Shown: positions 32,701 through 41,777, counted from the stretch's first letter. The stretch is DNA of 55,600 nucleotides from DATFHX01 sp035247945 (GCA_035247945.1 DATFHX010000004.1:1-55600), one strand, 5' to 3'. Made by a program: numbers and translations. The notes: generated by a model from the letters alone, not told the origin.

Positions 32701-33171
32701 CTACCGACTCATAAGCGCATGGGTTATGGCAGCACCAAGTGCATCGGCACAGTCATCTGGTTTCGGTACTTCGGTAAGACCAAGTTGGATCCGCACCATC
32801 TCCTGCACCTGCTTCTTATCTGCTTTACCATACCCCGTGATCGTCTGCTTGATCTGCATAGGTGTATACTCCACGATTGGAAGACGCGCCTTTCGCCCTG
32901 CAAGCATAGCTACTCCTCGAGCATGTGATACGCTCATTGCTGTAGTAACATTCCGCGCAAAGAAGAGCTGCTCAATCGACATCACTTCTGGTTTTGTGTC
33001 CTGAATAATTTCCGTCAGATTATCGTAGATATCTTCAAGACGAAGATCGAGCGGCGTGTGCGCGGGTGTGGTAATAACCCCAGCATCAACGAGATGATAC
33101 CTTCCCTTAATTACATCAACCACGCCAAACCCCAATATCCCCGTACCAGGGTCGATCCCTATAATTCTCAT
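32701..33171 (-). CDS. ruvC: Holliday junction resolvase RuvC
   Basis: 156 residues. The RNase H-like nuclease is shown by MRIIGIDPGTGILGFGVV (catalytic Asp7), VMSIEQLFFARN (Glu), and the final DDCADALGAAITHA (two Asp). RuvC cuts Holliday junctions symmetrically. TATACT (about 8-10 bases before the ATG) predicts a leaderless message. It is separate from ruvA and ruvB, unlike the common operon. Confidence 0.96.
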   Translation of the reverse strand: MRIIGIDPGTGILGFGVVDVIKGRYHLVDAGVITTPAHTPLDLRLEDIYDNLTEIIQDTKPEVMSIEQLFFARNVTTAMSVSHARGVAMLAGRKARLPIVEYTPMQIKQTITGYGKADKKQVQEMVRIQLGLTEVPKPDDCADALGAAITHALMSR

Positions 33172-33203
33172 ATACCCTTAGTATACCTCTGTCTACTACA
33201 ATT

Positions 33204-33237
33204 AAAAACCACCTCTGTTTTTCGAGAGGTGGTTTTT
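33204..33237. terminator. Terminator upstream of ruvC, after yebC
   Basis: AAAAACCACCTCT (33204-33216) pairs with AGAGGTGGTTTTT (33225-33237), a 13-bp stem with a T tract on both strands. It ends the yebC transcript on the minus strand. Confidence 0.8.
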
Positions 33238-33248
33238 CTGGTATCCGT

Positions 33249-33974
33249 CTATTCGTCAATCTCTGCGGTAATATCTGCATTCGTATGGACGTTTGTAACG
33301 TCGTCGAGGTCATCGAGTGCGTCAAGTAGTTTCAGTGCCTTACGGGCCGCATCCGGGTCACTCACTTCAACCGGAGCATTTGGCACATACTGAAGTTCGG
33401 CAGCCTTTACCGTTAGACCGGCTTCAACAAGTGCAGTTCGCACTTTAGCGAGGTCTTTCTGATCGGTATACACTGTGATTTCACCGTCTTCTTCGTTCGC
33501 ATCTTCGGCTCCTGCATCGAGAACTGTCAGCAGCGCATCTTCACCAGTCTCTGCAATCGTGATTACGCCCTTTCGCGTAAACTGGAAGGCAACGCTTCCG
33601 GGCTCGGCAATACTTCCTCCATTTTTGGTAAATGCCGTGCGCACGTCAGGGTAGGTGCGATTCTTATTATCCGTAGCGACTTCAACGATGACGCCAATAC
33701 CACCAGGTCCATACCCTTCATAGGTTGCTTCTTCCAGGGCTGCTGCATTTTTATCGCTCACGCGGTCAATTGCACGCTGAATGTTTGCATTTGGCATGTT
33801 TGCAGCCTTGGCTTTTTCAATTGCAAGTGCAAGTGCTGAATTCATGACAGGATCAACACCACCACGAGCCGCGATAGCTATTTGATTTCCAATCTTCGTA
33901 AAGACAGCTCCGCGCTTGGCATCCTTAGCGCCTTTCTCACGCTTAATCGTTGCCCATTTACTGTGTCCAGACAT
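33249..33974 (-). CDS. yebC: YebC/PmpR-family protein
   Basis: 241 residues, the usual length. MSGHSKWATIKREKGAKDAK and RGAVFTKIGNQIAIAARGG at the N-terminus, NMPNANIQRAID and EATYEGYGPGGIGVIVEVATD are diagnostic. The family was long called a transcription regulator; some members are now linked to translation of poly-proline stretches. TAGGAGGTACTCC-type ribosome site precedes the ATG, and a TATAAT-like box lies about 40 bases upstream. It ends with an acidic tail. Confidence 0.96.
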   Translation of the reverse strand: MSGHSKWATIKREKGAKDAKRGAVFTKIGNQIAIAARGGVDPVMNSALALAIEKAKAANMPNANIQRAIDRVSDKNAAALEEATYEGYGPGGIGVIVEVATDNKNRTYPDVRTAFTKNGGSIAEPGSVAFQFTRKGVITIAETGEDALLTVLDAGAEDANEEDGEITVYTDQKDLAKVRTALVEAGLTVKAAELQYVPNAPVEVSDPDAARKALKLLDALDDLDDVTNVHTNADITAEIDE

Positions 33975-34088
33975 AGGAGGTACTCCGTTTTAGTTAGTAT
34001 CTATACTACCTACTATTATAACAGATATGGAAAGTGTCACGCTTCGTCCCTTGACGGAATACTCCTTGTGCTTCTACTATAGAAGGAT

Positions 34089-34622
34089 ATGCGTTCGACT
34101 GTTTTTGCATCAAGAGGCTTCACTATCGTCGAACTTCTGGTTGTTATTGTCGTAATCGCAATTCTTGCTTCGATGAGTATCGTTGCTTATAACGGCATTC
34201 GCGAACGAGCCCTTACAGCGCAGGCTGTCAGTGGCGCAGAGAAGTATATCCAGGCGCTCCTCCTCTATGCTGCCGATACTCAAAAGTATCCCTATTCCGC
34301 AGACAATGGAGCAACGAAAGCCCCCGATGGGACACTTGCCTGTTTTAATGGCGCAAACTGCTACAGTGGATATGGCGCTGCTACTTCCACTTATCTTCTA
34401 TCGGAACTTAAGAAATATGCATCAAATCTTCCTATAGCCATGCCTATTTCAAACGACGCCTTACTTAACTACACGACAGCAAATGGATGGTACATATTCT
34501 TTTCAATTCCACTGAACCAGACCTGTCCTTCTGCCGTTGCTGGAATGCAATTTCTCAGTACAACCACCCAGACGAGCCCGGACCGTCGCTCCTGTCGCTA
34601 TACCCTTCCCGTACCGTCGTAA
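34089..34622 (+). CDS. Type IV pilin-like protein
   Basis: 177 residues. The N-terminus MRSTVFASRGFTIVELLVVI has a prepilin cleavage site (G/F), the Glu at mature position 5 and a hydrophobic helix. The globular part (REERAL-like NGIRERALTAQAVSGAEKYI, then LLYAADTQKYPYSADNG) is characteristic of CPR pseudopilins; it contains two Cys pairs (CFNGANC; CPSAV...RSC) that may form disulfides. A TACTAT/TATAGA box lies within ten bases of the ATG. It is not linked to the pil operon and may be a major or minor pilin. Confidence 0.87.
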   Translation: MRSTVFASRGFTIVELLVVIVVIAILASMSIVAYNGIRERALTAQAVSGAEKYIQALLLYAADTQKYPYSADNGATKAPDGTLACFNGANCYSGYGAATSTYLLSELKKYASNLPIAMPISNDALLNYTTANGWYIFFSIPLNQTCPSAVAGMQFLSTTTQTSPDRRSCRYTLPVPS

Positions 34623-34840
34623 AAGCCTTAACACTAGCGGCATTGCAGCGTTCTCTCAATAATTAATTGAGCCGAGTCACTAGAGGACATACTACAAGAT
34701 ATACTTTATTTCATCCTGTATTAGAGTACTTATATAATTATATGTACACTAGTATAAATAAGTGCTACGATAGATATAGATACGGAATTTCCGTGTTTTA
34801 TCTGTATCTACAGATACCCTTCTCGTGAATCGAGAGAACA
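34623..34840. other. AT-rich noncoding region with hairpin, leader of 34841 gene
   Basis: No gene is seen. It holds several TATA-rich segments. Near its end a nested dyad (TAGATAC ... GTATCTA, about 34774-34812, enclosing ACGGAATTTCCGT) could fold in the 5' UTR of the next gene. Confidence 0.4.
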
Positions 34841-35212
34841 ATGGGCAAGTTCATGGACTTCATGGATGCCGCGGCGTACATCATGTACGGCGTGGACACG
34901 AAGGCCGAGCGTAGGAAAAGGGACGAGCGTCGGGCGCGACGGCTGGGTAACGCCGCGTCCAACCCTGCCCTTCATCTCCCCGAAACGACGTACTGGAACA
35001 AGGTGAAGATGTCTTACGACAAGGACAGCGGCACCTACCAGACCGACAACTACATCGGCATTGTCGGCGACACTGGCCAGAAGTCGAAGGCTCACATTGC
35101 CATCAACCCTGATGGCGAAGTTGTGTTCGTGCGCGATGTTGGCGGCGAGGTGCTGTACGACAAGAAGAACGATGTGGGCTACCTCCCGGATGATCTCGAC
35201 TGGAGCAAGTAG
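34841..35212 (+). CDS. Hypothetical protein, high-GC unit
   Basis: 123 residues. ATG follows GAGAGAACA. The N-terminal third is basic and helical (KAERRKRDERRARRLGNAAS), the rest looks like beta-strands: AHIAINPDGEVVFVRDVGGE, then VLYDKKNDVGYLPDDLDW. A hand count over one 60-base line gives about 60% G+C against some 40-50% in neighbours. It stands alone after a long AT-rich leader. No signal peptide or known motif was recognised. Confidence 0.72.
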   Translation: MGKFMDFMDAAAYIMYGVDTKAERRKRDERRARRLGNAASNPALHLPETTYWNKVKMSYDKDSGTYQTDNYIGIVGDTGQKSKAHIAINPDGEVVFVRDVGGEVLYDKKNDVGYLPDDLDWSK

Positions 35213-35286
35213 CAAGAAAGTCCTGAGTCATGACTTTAAACTGGCTCTCTTAAAATTTGTTAGTTATTATTGATAGAATATAGATA

Positions 35287-35616
35287 ATGAGAAACATAAT
35301 GCCACAAGACAAGTTAAAGGTCGAACTAGTCACAAAGCTCAAGAAGCTTGTTGATAATGCCAAAAGCCTTTCACCCGAAGAACGTTACAAGAGTGGAGGC
35401 TACAAGAACAATCCAGATTTGAAGTACCCACAAACTAAGAGTGAGTATATTGTAGTTGAGGCATTAAACTTACTACTCGATGTAGATTGGGTTGATGATG
35501 ATCCGCTCCTCGATGAGATCACAAGCATTATCGGACAGTTAGATACCGATGTTAATCAGCCACTTGTATGGGAAGATCTTTTCCGGCTTATGAGAGAACT
35601 AGATGGTAGAAAGTAG
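35287..35616 (+). CDS. Hypothetical small acidic helical protein
   Basis: 109 residues (105 from the second ATG at 35299). Helical, with KLKVELVTKLKKLVDNAKSL at the start and an acidic centre VDWVDDDPLLDEITSIIGQL. It contains SEYIVVEALNLLLDVD. Base composition is native. Its stop overlaps the GTG of the methyltransferase (TAGTG), so the two are translationally coupled. Function unknown. Confidence 0.65.
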   Translation: MRNIMPQDKLKVELVTKLKKLVDNAKSLSPEERYKSGGYKNNPDLKYPQTKSEYIVVEALNLLLDVDWVDDDPLLDEITSIIGQLDTDVNQPLVWEDLFRLMRELDGRK

Positions 35617-36182
35617 TGAGGGGGTTAAAGCAAAACTGGGATCATCTCTATAACCAAAATCACGATTTTCGCCAGATAACATCTCAAGCATTGACGACGG
35701 TACTCAGTCACGTCAATCAGAATCTAGAAAAGACGTGCCTCGATCTCGGCTGCGGGACTGGTCAGCTCACACGAGAACTGTTTCACCGAGGCTATGATTG
35801 CATTGGAGTAGACGGCGCAGAGAGTGCAATACACATCGCCCGGTCGCTTACAACGCAGACGGTTCATCTCACATACCTACAAGGGAATCTTGAAACACTT
35901 GAGCCGAACGACCTCCCAAAGCAACAGTTCTCCCTGATAACCTGTAAATTGGTCTTTGCCTTCATCAAGGATAAGGAACGCTTCTTAAAGCTCGCCCACG
36001 AGTTCCTCTCTCCAGATGGAACATTCGTTATCATCACACCAGTCTTTGGTTCTAAGACAAGTGAAATCAAGCCCTCCATTTGCGTTGATCGTGATGAGAC
36101 CGACAGACTACTACATGAACAGTTTGGTCATGTTACCGTTATGCCTCTCGATAATAGTGAATGTTTTATCGCCTATCGATAG
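35616..36182 (+). CDS. Class I SAM-dependent methyltransferase
   Basis: 188 residues with GTG start overlapping the previous stop. Motif I TCLDLGCGTGQLTRELF (about residues 41-57), acidic strand-2 end in CIGVDGAES, then LETLEPND and FSLITCKLVFAF (post-I and motif II). It is short and lacks any extra domain. The substrate is unknown. It ends 30 bases before a terminator hairpin. Confidence 0.87.
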   Translation: MRGLKQNWDHLYNQNHDFRQITSQALTTVLSHVNQNLEKTCLDLGCGTGQLTRELFHRGYDCIGVDGAESAIHIARSLTTQTVHLTYLQGNLETLEPNDLPKQQFSLITCKLVFAFIKDKERFLKLAHEFLSPDGTFVIITPVFGSKTSEIKPSICVDRDETDRLLHEQFGHVTVMPLDNSECFIAYR

Positions 36183-36213
36183 ATTCATGTGTTTAGTTTA
36201 ATTTCACACATAA

Positions 36214-36246
36214 AAAGTAACCCTGTCTTTACGACCGGGTTACTTT
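36214..36246. terminator. Terminator between methyltransferase and tRNA-Lys
   Basis: AAAGTAACCC (36214-36223) and GGGTTACTTT (36237-36246), a perfect 10-bp stem usable from both strands. Confidence 0.8.
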
Positions 36247-36255
36247 AATTATCTC

Positions 36256-36332
36256 TGGTGAGGGCACTGGGGCTTGAACCCAGGACACCCTGCTTAAAAG
36301 GCAGGTGCTCTAACCAGCTGAGCTATGCCCTC
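36256..36332 (-). tRNA. tRNA-Lys (anticodon TTT)
   Basis: On the minus strand the acceptor stem GAGGGCA pairs with TGCCCTC, the anticodon stem CCTGC/GCAGG holds CTTTTAA with anticodon TTT, and the T loop reads TTCAAGC. CCA is encoded (36256-36258). Length 77 nt. Confidence 0.95.
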
Positions 36333-36368
36333 ATACCGTGGTATTCTATCACCTTTAAGGGGTATATG

Positions 36369-36872
36369 TCAATGACCGTGACCACTGCTGTGGCCGCTCG
36401 TCTTTGGCTTCATCCTAAAGAGAATGTCTAATACTGCAGCAACAAGGCCAACAGTCACAATTGCTGCTCGATTTGTGACGAGAAAGTCATGAAGCGTTTT
36501 TCCGGAAGCATCAACCACAAGGGCAGATTCAAGTGCGGGCGTAAGGAGCGCTATAGCCAGGGCGGCAAAGATAATTGAACCGCCAACTCTTTGGAGCGAG
36601 GAAGACGCCTTGGGGCTTGAAAACAGAAGTAAAATTGCTGGAAGCAGCGTTAAAACAAGGGTAACGACACTCTCTAGAGGAGGCTGTACAATAACAACTC
36701 CAGCCTTTGCAACGAACGGGGTAATATCACCAACCCAGAGCGCCGCGAGCATCGATCCTGCAGCAAGTGCAAGTCCCGAGACGCCAAAGCGCCGCTTTGT
36801 CAGAAATGGGAGGACAAACGCCATGAGAGCGATCGCTCCTACAATGACCATGAAGCTCAATTCGTGCCCCAC
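36369..36872 (-). CDS. Hypothetical membrane protein with His-rich tail
   Basis: 167 residues, about four to five membrane helices (AIALMAFVLPFL; ALAAGSMLAALWV; VVTLVLTLLPAILLL; SIIFAALAIALLTPAL; VGLVAAVLDILF) and a C-terminus KTSGHSSGHGH that may bind metal. The start overlaps the upstream DUF192 gene by 16 bases. No family was recognised. Confidence 0.7.
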   Translation of the reverse strand: MGHELSFMVIVGAIALMAFVLPFLTKRRFGVSGLALAAGSMLAALWVGDITPFVAKAGVVIVQPPLESVVTLVLTLLPAILLLFSSPKASSSLQRVGGSIIFAALAIALLTPALESALVVDASGKTLHDFLVTNRAAIVTVGLVAAVLDILFRMKPKTSGHSSGHGH

Positions 36873-37345
36873 CCTTCGATATGGTTCTCGTCAAATGCCG
36901 CCGATATACCAATGCTTATCGTTTTCTCGCTAACAGCTCCGGCCGGCAGTTCAAGTACATATCGAGCAGGCTCTTTTGGTTCAAACTTCTCAGGATAACT
37001 ATCTGGTGGAGCATTCTTGACGATATAAACAACCTTCTTATCTTTATTAAGCCATACGATATCCAGCGGGTAGTTCATTTCCTTCATCCAGATCGGATGC
37101 TTGTCGTCGTTTGGATATACCATTAAGAGTGCTTCGTCTTGGCGAAGACTTGGTGTGTCAGATAGACCGGCTGTGCGTGATGTATCCGTGTTTGCAACGC
37201 GCGCCTTATACACACCATCACCGATGCGCACCGTGACATGTGGCTGCACATACGGCCAAATCACATAAAAGGCAGCGGCTGCCACAAGGAGCACGGTGAA
37301 CGTAACGAGCGCCCAGGATAATAGATCCCTTCGATGAGTGCTCAT
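36857..37345 (-). CDS. DUF192 protein, membrane anchored
   Basis: 162 residues. One membrane helix (about 10-30) is followed by a DUF192 domain: TSRTAGLSDTPSLRQDEALL, PIWMKEMNYPLDIVWLNKDK and PARYVLELPAG are the recognised conserved segments of this small beta-barrel family (UPF0127). The domain faces outwards. Biochemical role is unknown. It is upstream of, and overlaps, the membrane gene. Confidence 0.88.
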   Translation of the reverse strand: MSTHRRDLLSWALVTFTVLLVAAAAFYVIWPYVQPHVTVRIGDGVYKARVANTDTSRTAGLSDTPSLRQDEALLMVYPNDDKHPIWMKEMNYPLDIVWLNKDKKVVYIVKNAPPDSYPEKFEPKEPARYVLELPAGAVSEKTISIGISAAFDENHIEGWGTN

Positions 37346-37401
37346 GCTAATTGGCAGACCCTCTTCATACCCTTAGTATAGCGCAGAATGTTTAAAAGCG
37401 A

Positions 37402-38304
37402 CTAGGCGCCAACTTTGTCTTTTTTATTACGGCGCTTGGCGTTGAGTTCGACATACTCGATGATAGCTCCGGCAACATCACGACCAGTTACCCCTTCAAT
37501 ACCTTCCAGTCCAGGTGCTGAATTCACTTCGAGGACTAACGGACCACGGGCAGAGCGAATGAGGTCAACACCACATACTTGAAGTCCCATCGCCTTAGCG
37601 GCACGAAGGGCAGTTTTACGCTCCTCATCTGTCAACTTGATCGCTGTACCCTTACCACCCTGGTGAATATTTGAACGAAAGTCATCGTCCAAGCTCTGAC
37701 GCTTGTAGCTTGCTACAACCTTATTACCTACTACGAAGGCACGAATGTCAGCACCGGCCGCCTCTTCAACGAACTCCTGAAGCAGAATACTCACACCTTC
37801 TACGTAAAAGGCCTGTACTACTGATTTTGCTGCCTTTCGCGTCTCAGCAAGCACTACACCGTTGCCCTGTGAACCACGAGCTACCTTAATGATCATCGGA
37901 ACCCCAATGATGTCAATAAGGTCATCAACAGCACTGGTGCTCTTAGAAAATACTGTCTTCGGAATGCCTACCCCTGCACGAGATAAAAGTTGCATTGAAC
38001 GCAACTTGTCGCGCGATCGAACTATTGCAATTGACTTATTTAATGCATACGTGCCTGTCATCTCAAACTGGCGCGTAATAGCCGTCCCATACCCTGTGGT
38101 AGAGGGAGAGATACGAGGAATGATGGCGTCAATATCTGAAATAATATTTCCTTCGTACCGAACCTGAGGCTTATCTTGTTCAATATCCACGTAGCACTGT
38201 GGATAGCGAATAATGACACACTCATGCCCACGCTTCTCAGCAGCTTCTTTGAGTCTCTTTGGAGAATACGTTCTTCCAGTTTCGGTTAAGATACCAATTT
38301 TCAT
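37402..38304 (-). CDS. ATP-grasp ligase, RimK family
   Basis: 300 residues. RimK/LysX-like: MKIGILTETGRTYSPKRLKE N-terminal domain, the central MIIKVARGSQGNGVVLAE glycine-rich grasp loop (about residue 135), ILLQEFVEEAAGADIRAFVV, and the metal-binding end GPLVLEVNSAPGLEGIEGVTG. Enzymes of this family ligate amino acids, often glutamate, to a carboxylate using ATP. It is the last of a four-gene operon, two bases after the next ATP-grasp gene. Peptide-tagging substrates are unknown. Confidence 0.9.
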   Translation of the reverse strand: MKIGILTETGRTYSPKRLKEAAEKRGHECVIIRYPQCYVDIEQDKPQVRYEGNIISDIDAIIPRISPSTTGYGTAITRQFEMTGTYALNKSIAIVRSRDKLRSMQLLSRAGVGIPKTVFSKSTSAVDDLIDIIGVPMIIKVARGSQGNGVVLAETRKAAKSVVQAFYVEGVSILLQEFVEEAAGADIRAFVVGNKVVASYKRQSLDDDFRSNIHQGGKGTAIKLTDEERKTALRAAKAMGLQVCGVDLIRSARGPLVLEVNSAPGLEGIEGVTGRDVAGAIIEYVELNAKRRNKKDKVGA

Positions 38305-38306
38305 AG

Positions 38307-39203
38307 TTATTTCCTCGTTAAAATCTGCGCTAATGCAGATGCTTTTTCTTCAACAAATACACCATTTACAATCTGAGGCGTCGTATTAATCTCTAAGAAT
38401 ACATACTCGCCTGTCTCGGTGTTTTTCATAAAATCAATTCCGCATAATTCGCGGTTGAAATGCGCCGCAATCCGCTTTGTTGCTTCAATCAGGCTTTCAG
38501 GAAGCGTTTTAAGATCGACGAGCTCAGCGGCCGCTCCCTGAGAAACGTTCGTAAGATGTGTTTCCCCCGATCCACGCCGCACGATGCCCAAAACAGGTTC
38601 TCCGCGTGCTACAAACATACGGAGGTCTGAAGCGTCGTTAGGAATGAACTCTTGCAATAAGTAACTCACACCGGGTTCAAGCCGCTGGCTCAATTCCTTC
38701 CAATCACGACAGAGGTGGTTGCTTCGACCACGACTTGCAAGCGGGTCTTTCGCTATGAAGGGAGAGCCTAGTGTGTCACTATACCCTTCAAGCAAGCTTG
38801 GTGTCAAGGAGAAATAGGTTCGAGGTATAGCGACGTCTTCGTAACTTAGTCGTACCATCTGTGACACTTTCGAGGCGGAGCGAGCATTAATGAGCTCACT
38901 ATTCCACACCTCTACACCGCTGCGTGAAGCAATGAGCGCCAAACTGTGAGCAAGATCAGTATAGAGACGATGGAATGACCAGTTAATCAGGATGACTACC
39001 TGGTAGGATCCGAGGTTCTCTACTATTCCGCCGCTATGGATAAAAGCTTGATTGCTCCCTTTTTCAGTTTCAATAACAACGTCTTCGAAATATGCACCGT
39101 GCACCGCTGCCACTTCGGCATGGCGGCCAATTGCCTCGGCCAGGAGGCGGGCATCGTTCTTTTCACCAGCATTACGCCTGCCTAGAATCAAAATTCGCTT
39201 CAT
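38307..39203 (-). CDS. ATP-grasp ligase, second (RimK-like)
   Basis: 298 residues from the ATG (39203) that overlaps the upstream stop by four bases (ATGA); GGAGGAAAAG precedes it. It is a distant paralogue of the gene at 37402: MKRILILGRRNAGEKNDARL, SPFIAKDPLASRGRSNHLC (grasp loop), YLLQEFIPNDASDLRMFVA and YVFLEINTTPQIVNG (metal ligands E-x-N). Two ligases with two metallopeptidases in one operon suggest addition and removal of the same amino-acid mark (inference). Confidence 0.87.
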   Translation of the reverse strand: MKRILILGRRNAGEKNDARLLAEAIGRHAEVAAVHGAYFEDVVIETEKGSNQAFIHSGGIVENLGSYQVVILINWSFHRLYTDLAHSLALIASRSGVEVWNSELINARSASKVSQMVRLSYEDVAIPRTYFSLTPSLLEGYSDTLGSPFIAKDPLASRGRSNHLCRDWKELSQRLEPGVSYLLQEFIPNDASDLRMFVARGEPVLGIVRRGSGETHLTNVSQGAAAELVDLKTLPESLIEATKRIAAHFNRELCGIDFMKNTETGEYVFLEINTTPQIVNGVFVEEKASALAQILTRK

Positions 39204-40267
39204 ATCTTTTCCTCCCATGGGGCTACGAGTTGAGCATACCGCTCACGCGAGGCCACATCTGCTGTAAGTTTACTCCATATATCACTACTATGTTCGAGGT
39301 AAATTTTATCGCGAATATAGACGAAACCGGGAACCTCTGGCGGGAGATTCCTAAATACCCTCACCACCTCCTTCGCAACAAACAAACGAGCGCTTCCCAC
39401 CGCTTCCTGAGGATGGAGCTTTTGTCGCATCTCAACGAGTAGCTCGTATACCTCCCTCATGGAGCGCTTAGTCCCATCTACGCCCACCGCGAGGCAAATT
39501 GCCAGAAAACGGTACATCCTCAATGGATGAAAGTTACTCAAAGTAAGTTGCTCAACAAGCGTACCGATCCCCTCTTCTGTGTTGGTATCATGATCCTTAT
39601 AATACTCCTTCCATAGTGCATGAATATAAACCTCGTGCAGTAACAGTCCCGTCAAGCGCTTCGGACCCAATCGTACATTCGAAGGTCCTACAAATATCTG
39701 TCTTTTTCCACGCGCAATACTAATAAAGTTCGTGCGAGGGTTCGGTAGCGCTACCCAACCTCTTTTCGCGAGTCCATTCCACACGAGCACCTGGTTTAAT
39801 ACAATACAGAGCTCGTCATTACTGTATTGCCGGGCTTCCTTCGAAAGAAACGAAGAAATATAGGCAATAGGTTCTGCAAAATACTCCATATGAACATCAT
39901 GCCACTGACGAAATACATGATCCTCTGGAATGTGTGAAGTATGGAGCGAAGCTTTCGCAAATAAAGCATGGAGTTCATCAGAGGGGGCTGCCTCGACGTG
40001 CGCCGACACATAGGCAAGCGCCGACCAGAATAGCCCTTCGTCAATACGGCCGAAACGGCGGTATTGCAACTCCATAATCGTCTCAACGTCATTGAACTCG
40101 CGCTGAGTAAATAACGCCAAAAGTGGATCGTGAGCTTCTTCTGCGGCCTGGAGGCTCACCTGTTTGGTAGTGTCTTCATAGGACGGAAATTCACTAGCAT
40201 GAACAAGTGCTTCAATAAGCGCCTGTTTGTACTCTGGGTAACTATTGAGGACTCTGTTATAGCTCAT
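39200..40267 (-). CDS. DUF1704/MATCAP-like metallopeptidase, short form
   Basis: 355 residues. The zinc motif is LLLHEVYIHALW (HExxH, about residue 210), followed by GIGTLVEQL with a Glu in the place of the third ligand (E-E-G-x-x). IFVGPSNVRLGPKRLTGLLL before it matches the larger neighbour. DUF1704 proteins include the eukaryotic tubulin tyrosine carboxypeptidases MATCAP (established for the family). Some N-terminal sequence is divergent. It lies five bases after the 40273 gene. Confidence 0.8.
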   Translation of the reverse strand: MSYNRVLNSYPEYKQALIEALVHASEFPSYEDTTKQVSLQAAEEAHDPLLALFTQREFNDVETIMELQYRRFGRIDEGLFWSALAYVSAHVEAAPSDELHALFAKASLHTSHIPEDHVFRQWHDVHMEYFAEPIAYISSFLSKEARQYSNDELCIVLNQVLVWNGLAKRGWVALPNPRTNFISIARGKRQIFVGPSNVRLGPKRLTGLLLHEVYIHALWKEYYKDHDTNTEEGIGTLVEQLTLSNFHPLRMYRFLAICLAVGVDGTKRSMREVYELLVEMRQKLHPQEAVGSARLFVAKEVVRVFRNLPPEVPGFVYIRDKIYLEHSSDIWSKLTADVASRERYAQLVAPWEEKI

Positions 40268-40272
40268 ACTAT

Positions 40273-41679
40273 TTACGCTGCGTTAACTTCGGTCATAATT
40301 TCCATGTGTTTAGCGTTGGTGGGATCAATTTTACCCTGCTGCATATATAAAAGCAGCTCAGCAGGTGGCATATCGGAACCCTCAAGAAAGGTCATCATCT
40401 TTAACTTACCCGATAGATAAGCAAGGTTACTAAGCATAACCTTCCCTTCTGGCATGCCGCGAAAGGCCCGCTTTACATGATCGAAGCCGTTTTTTCGCGC
40501 AGCTGATATCATAGCCTCGTCTGTCAAACCACCGGATTGCTTTGATGCAATAAGATCACTGACAAAGGCCAAACTCTCTGTTTCGGTAGGTACGTGACCA
40601 TCAAGAATACCTGCCGCGTAACACACTGTGAGATACCGGTAGTGATCACGACCAAGTACATCAGGCGAAGTCCCCGACCAAAGATTCTCCAGAAGAAGGC
40701 CAAACCCTTCTTCAGATTCTTGGTAGCCAGGAAGACCGTTTTGCAAGGCATCATAACCTTTCTTATAGCCATTTTCAGCCCGTCTCGCATGAACCTCAAC
40801 CTCGTGCAGCATAAGCCTCTCAAATACAGGCCAGGTTAACTCTGTTTTACGACGTCCACTAATAATCATCCTTTTATCCGGTTCGACTTTAAAGCCAGCC
40901 GCCTCTTCATCCTTGATAGATCGCCAGCCCTCGGCCGTTTCGGAAGCTATAGGGAAGCCAGCCTCCTCCATAAAGAGTCGTGTTGCTTCAGCACTTGAGG
41001 CATTAGATAGCTTGGTATCCCCCAAGCGCGCACGCACTGTAAGAAAAATAGGATCGTATTTTTCATGAAGGTATGAATACCACTCGCTGCGAGTTTCCTC
41101 TGAAAGTATGGTTTCTCCCTCAATGTCTGTCTGTAAAAACGGATACTTTTCTAGCAACAAATGCGCCTGAGGCGGGTCTGCCTTTTCTGCAGCCCGATAG
41201 ACAAGACTCGCCGCATAGGCCGCAATCCGCAGGTTCGGTTGAGGGAATAGTTCTTTTTGGGCGGCATCAATCGCCTCATTGTAAAGGCGGGCATGTCTCT
41301 CTGTGAGCGTGCCTTCTTCACCTTCGCGTATCGCCTTGCGTGCACCCTCTACTAACGTAGCGCGAGCCATTGTCTGATCTATGTAGAACCCCACCATCTT
41401 ATCATCGAGCGATGGGGCCTCTTCCTCTTGAAGAAGCGTCCTGATTTCAAGCGCACGCTTTGCCTCATACCGTAATGTTTTTTGCTCTTCAGCAGGGGCT
41501 TCATCATTTAACACCGCACAGTCCCTAAATGCTCCTGAAGGGATGATTCCATTTTCTACTGCAGCCACCAATAATTCTTGTTCACCCTTTACAGTAAACG
41601 ACTCAACCGGGCCTTTGAGCTGCTTGAAGATCGGAGCGGCTTCTGCCTCGTAGAATGTTTTTGTGTTTGGGTGTGACAT
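40273..41679 (-). CDS. DUF1704/MATCAP-like metallopeptidase
   Basis: 468 residues from the ATG at 41679; the frame is open to 41703, but TATAGT ends six bases before 41679, predicting a leaderless start. The active site is RLMLHEVEVHARRAENG (HExxH about residue 300) with SEEGFGLLLENL (Glu ligand) downstream. The remainder, with FYIDQTMARATLVEGARKAI and a C-terminal SDLIASKQSGGLTDEAMISA, fits DUF1704 (PF08014). It heads the operon peptidase-peptidase-ligase-ligase. Confidence 0.85.
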   Translation of the reverse strand: MSHPNTKTFYEAEAAPIFKQLKGPVESFTVKGEQELLVAAVENGIIPSGAFRDCAVLNDEAPAEEQKTLRYEAKRALEIRTLLQEEEAPSLDDKMVGFYIDQTMARATLVEGARKAIREGEEGTLTERHARLYNEAIDAAQKELFPQPNLRIAAYAASLVYRAAEKADPPQAHLLLEKYPFLQTDIEGETILSEETRSEWYSYLHEKYDPIFLTVRARLGDTKLSNASSAEATRLFMEEAGFPIASETAEGWRSIKDEEAAGFKVEPDKRMIISGRRKTELTWPVFERLMLHEVEVHARRAENGYKKGYDALQNGLPGYQESEEGFGLLLENLWSGTSPDVLGRDHYRYLTVCYAAGILDGHVPTETESLAFVSDLIASKQSGGLTDEAMISAARKNGFDHVKRAFRGMPEGKVMLSNLAYLSGKLKMMTFLEGSDMPPAELLLYMQQGKIDPTNAKHMEIMTEVNAA

Positions 41680-41748
41680 GACAATACTATAGCATATTTG
41701 CATTGTTTTTTCAATATGTCAAAAGTCCCACTAGCTTGGCATTTGGAA

Positions 41749-41777
41749 TTGATTATTTCTCGAAAAAGCGGTTAAAT
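41749..41777 (+). promoter_or_regulatory. Promoter of the alpha-CTD-like gene
   Basis: TTGATT (41749-41754), 17 bases, TTAAAT (41772-41777); 5' UTR about 25 bases to ATG 41805. Confidence 0.45.
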
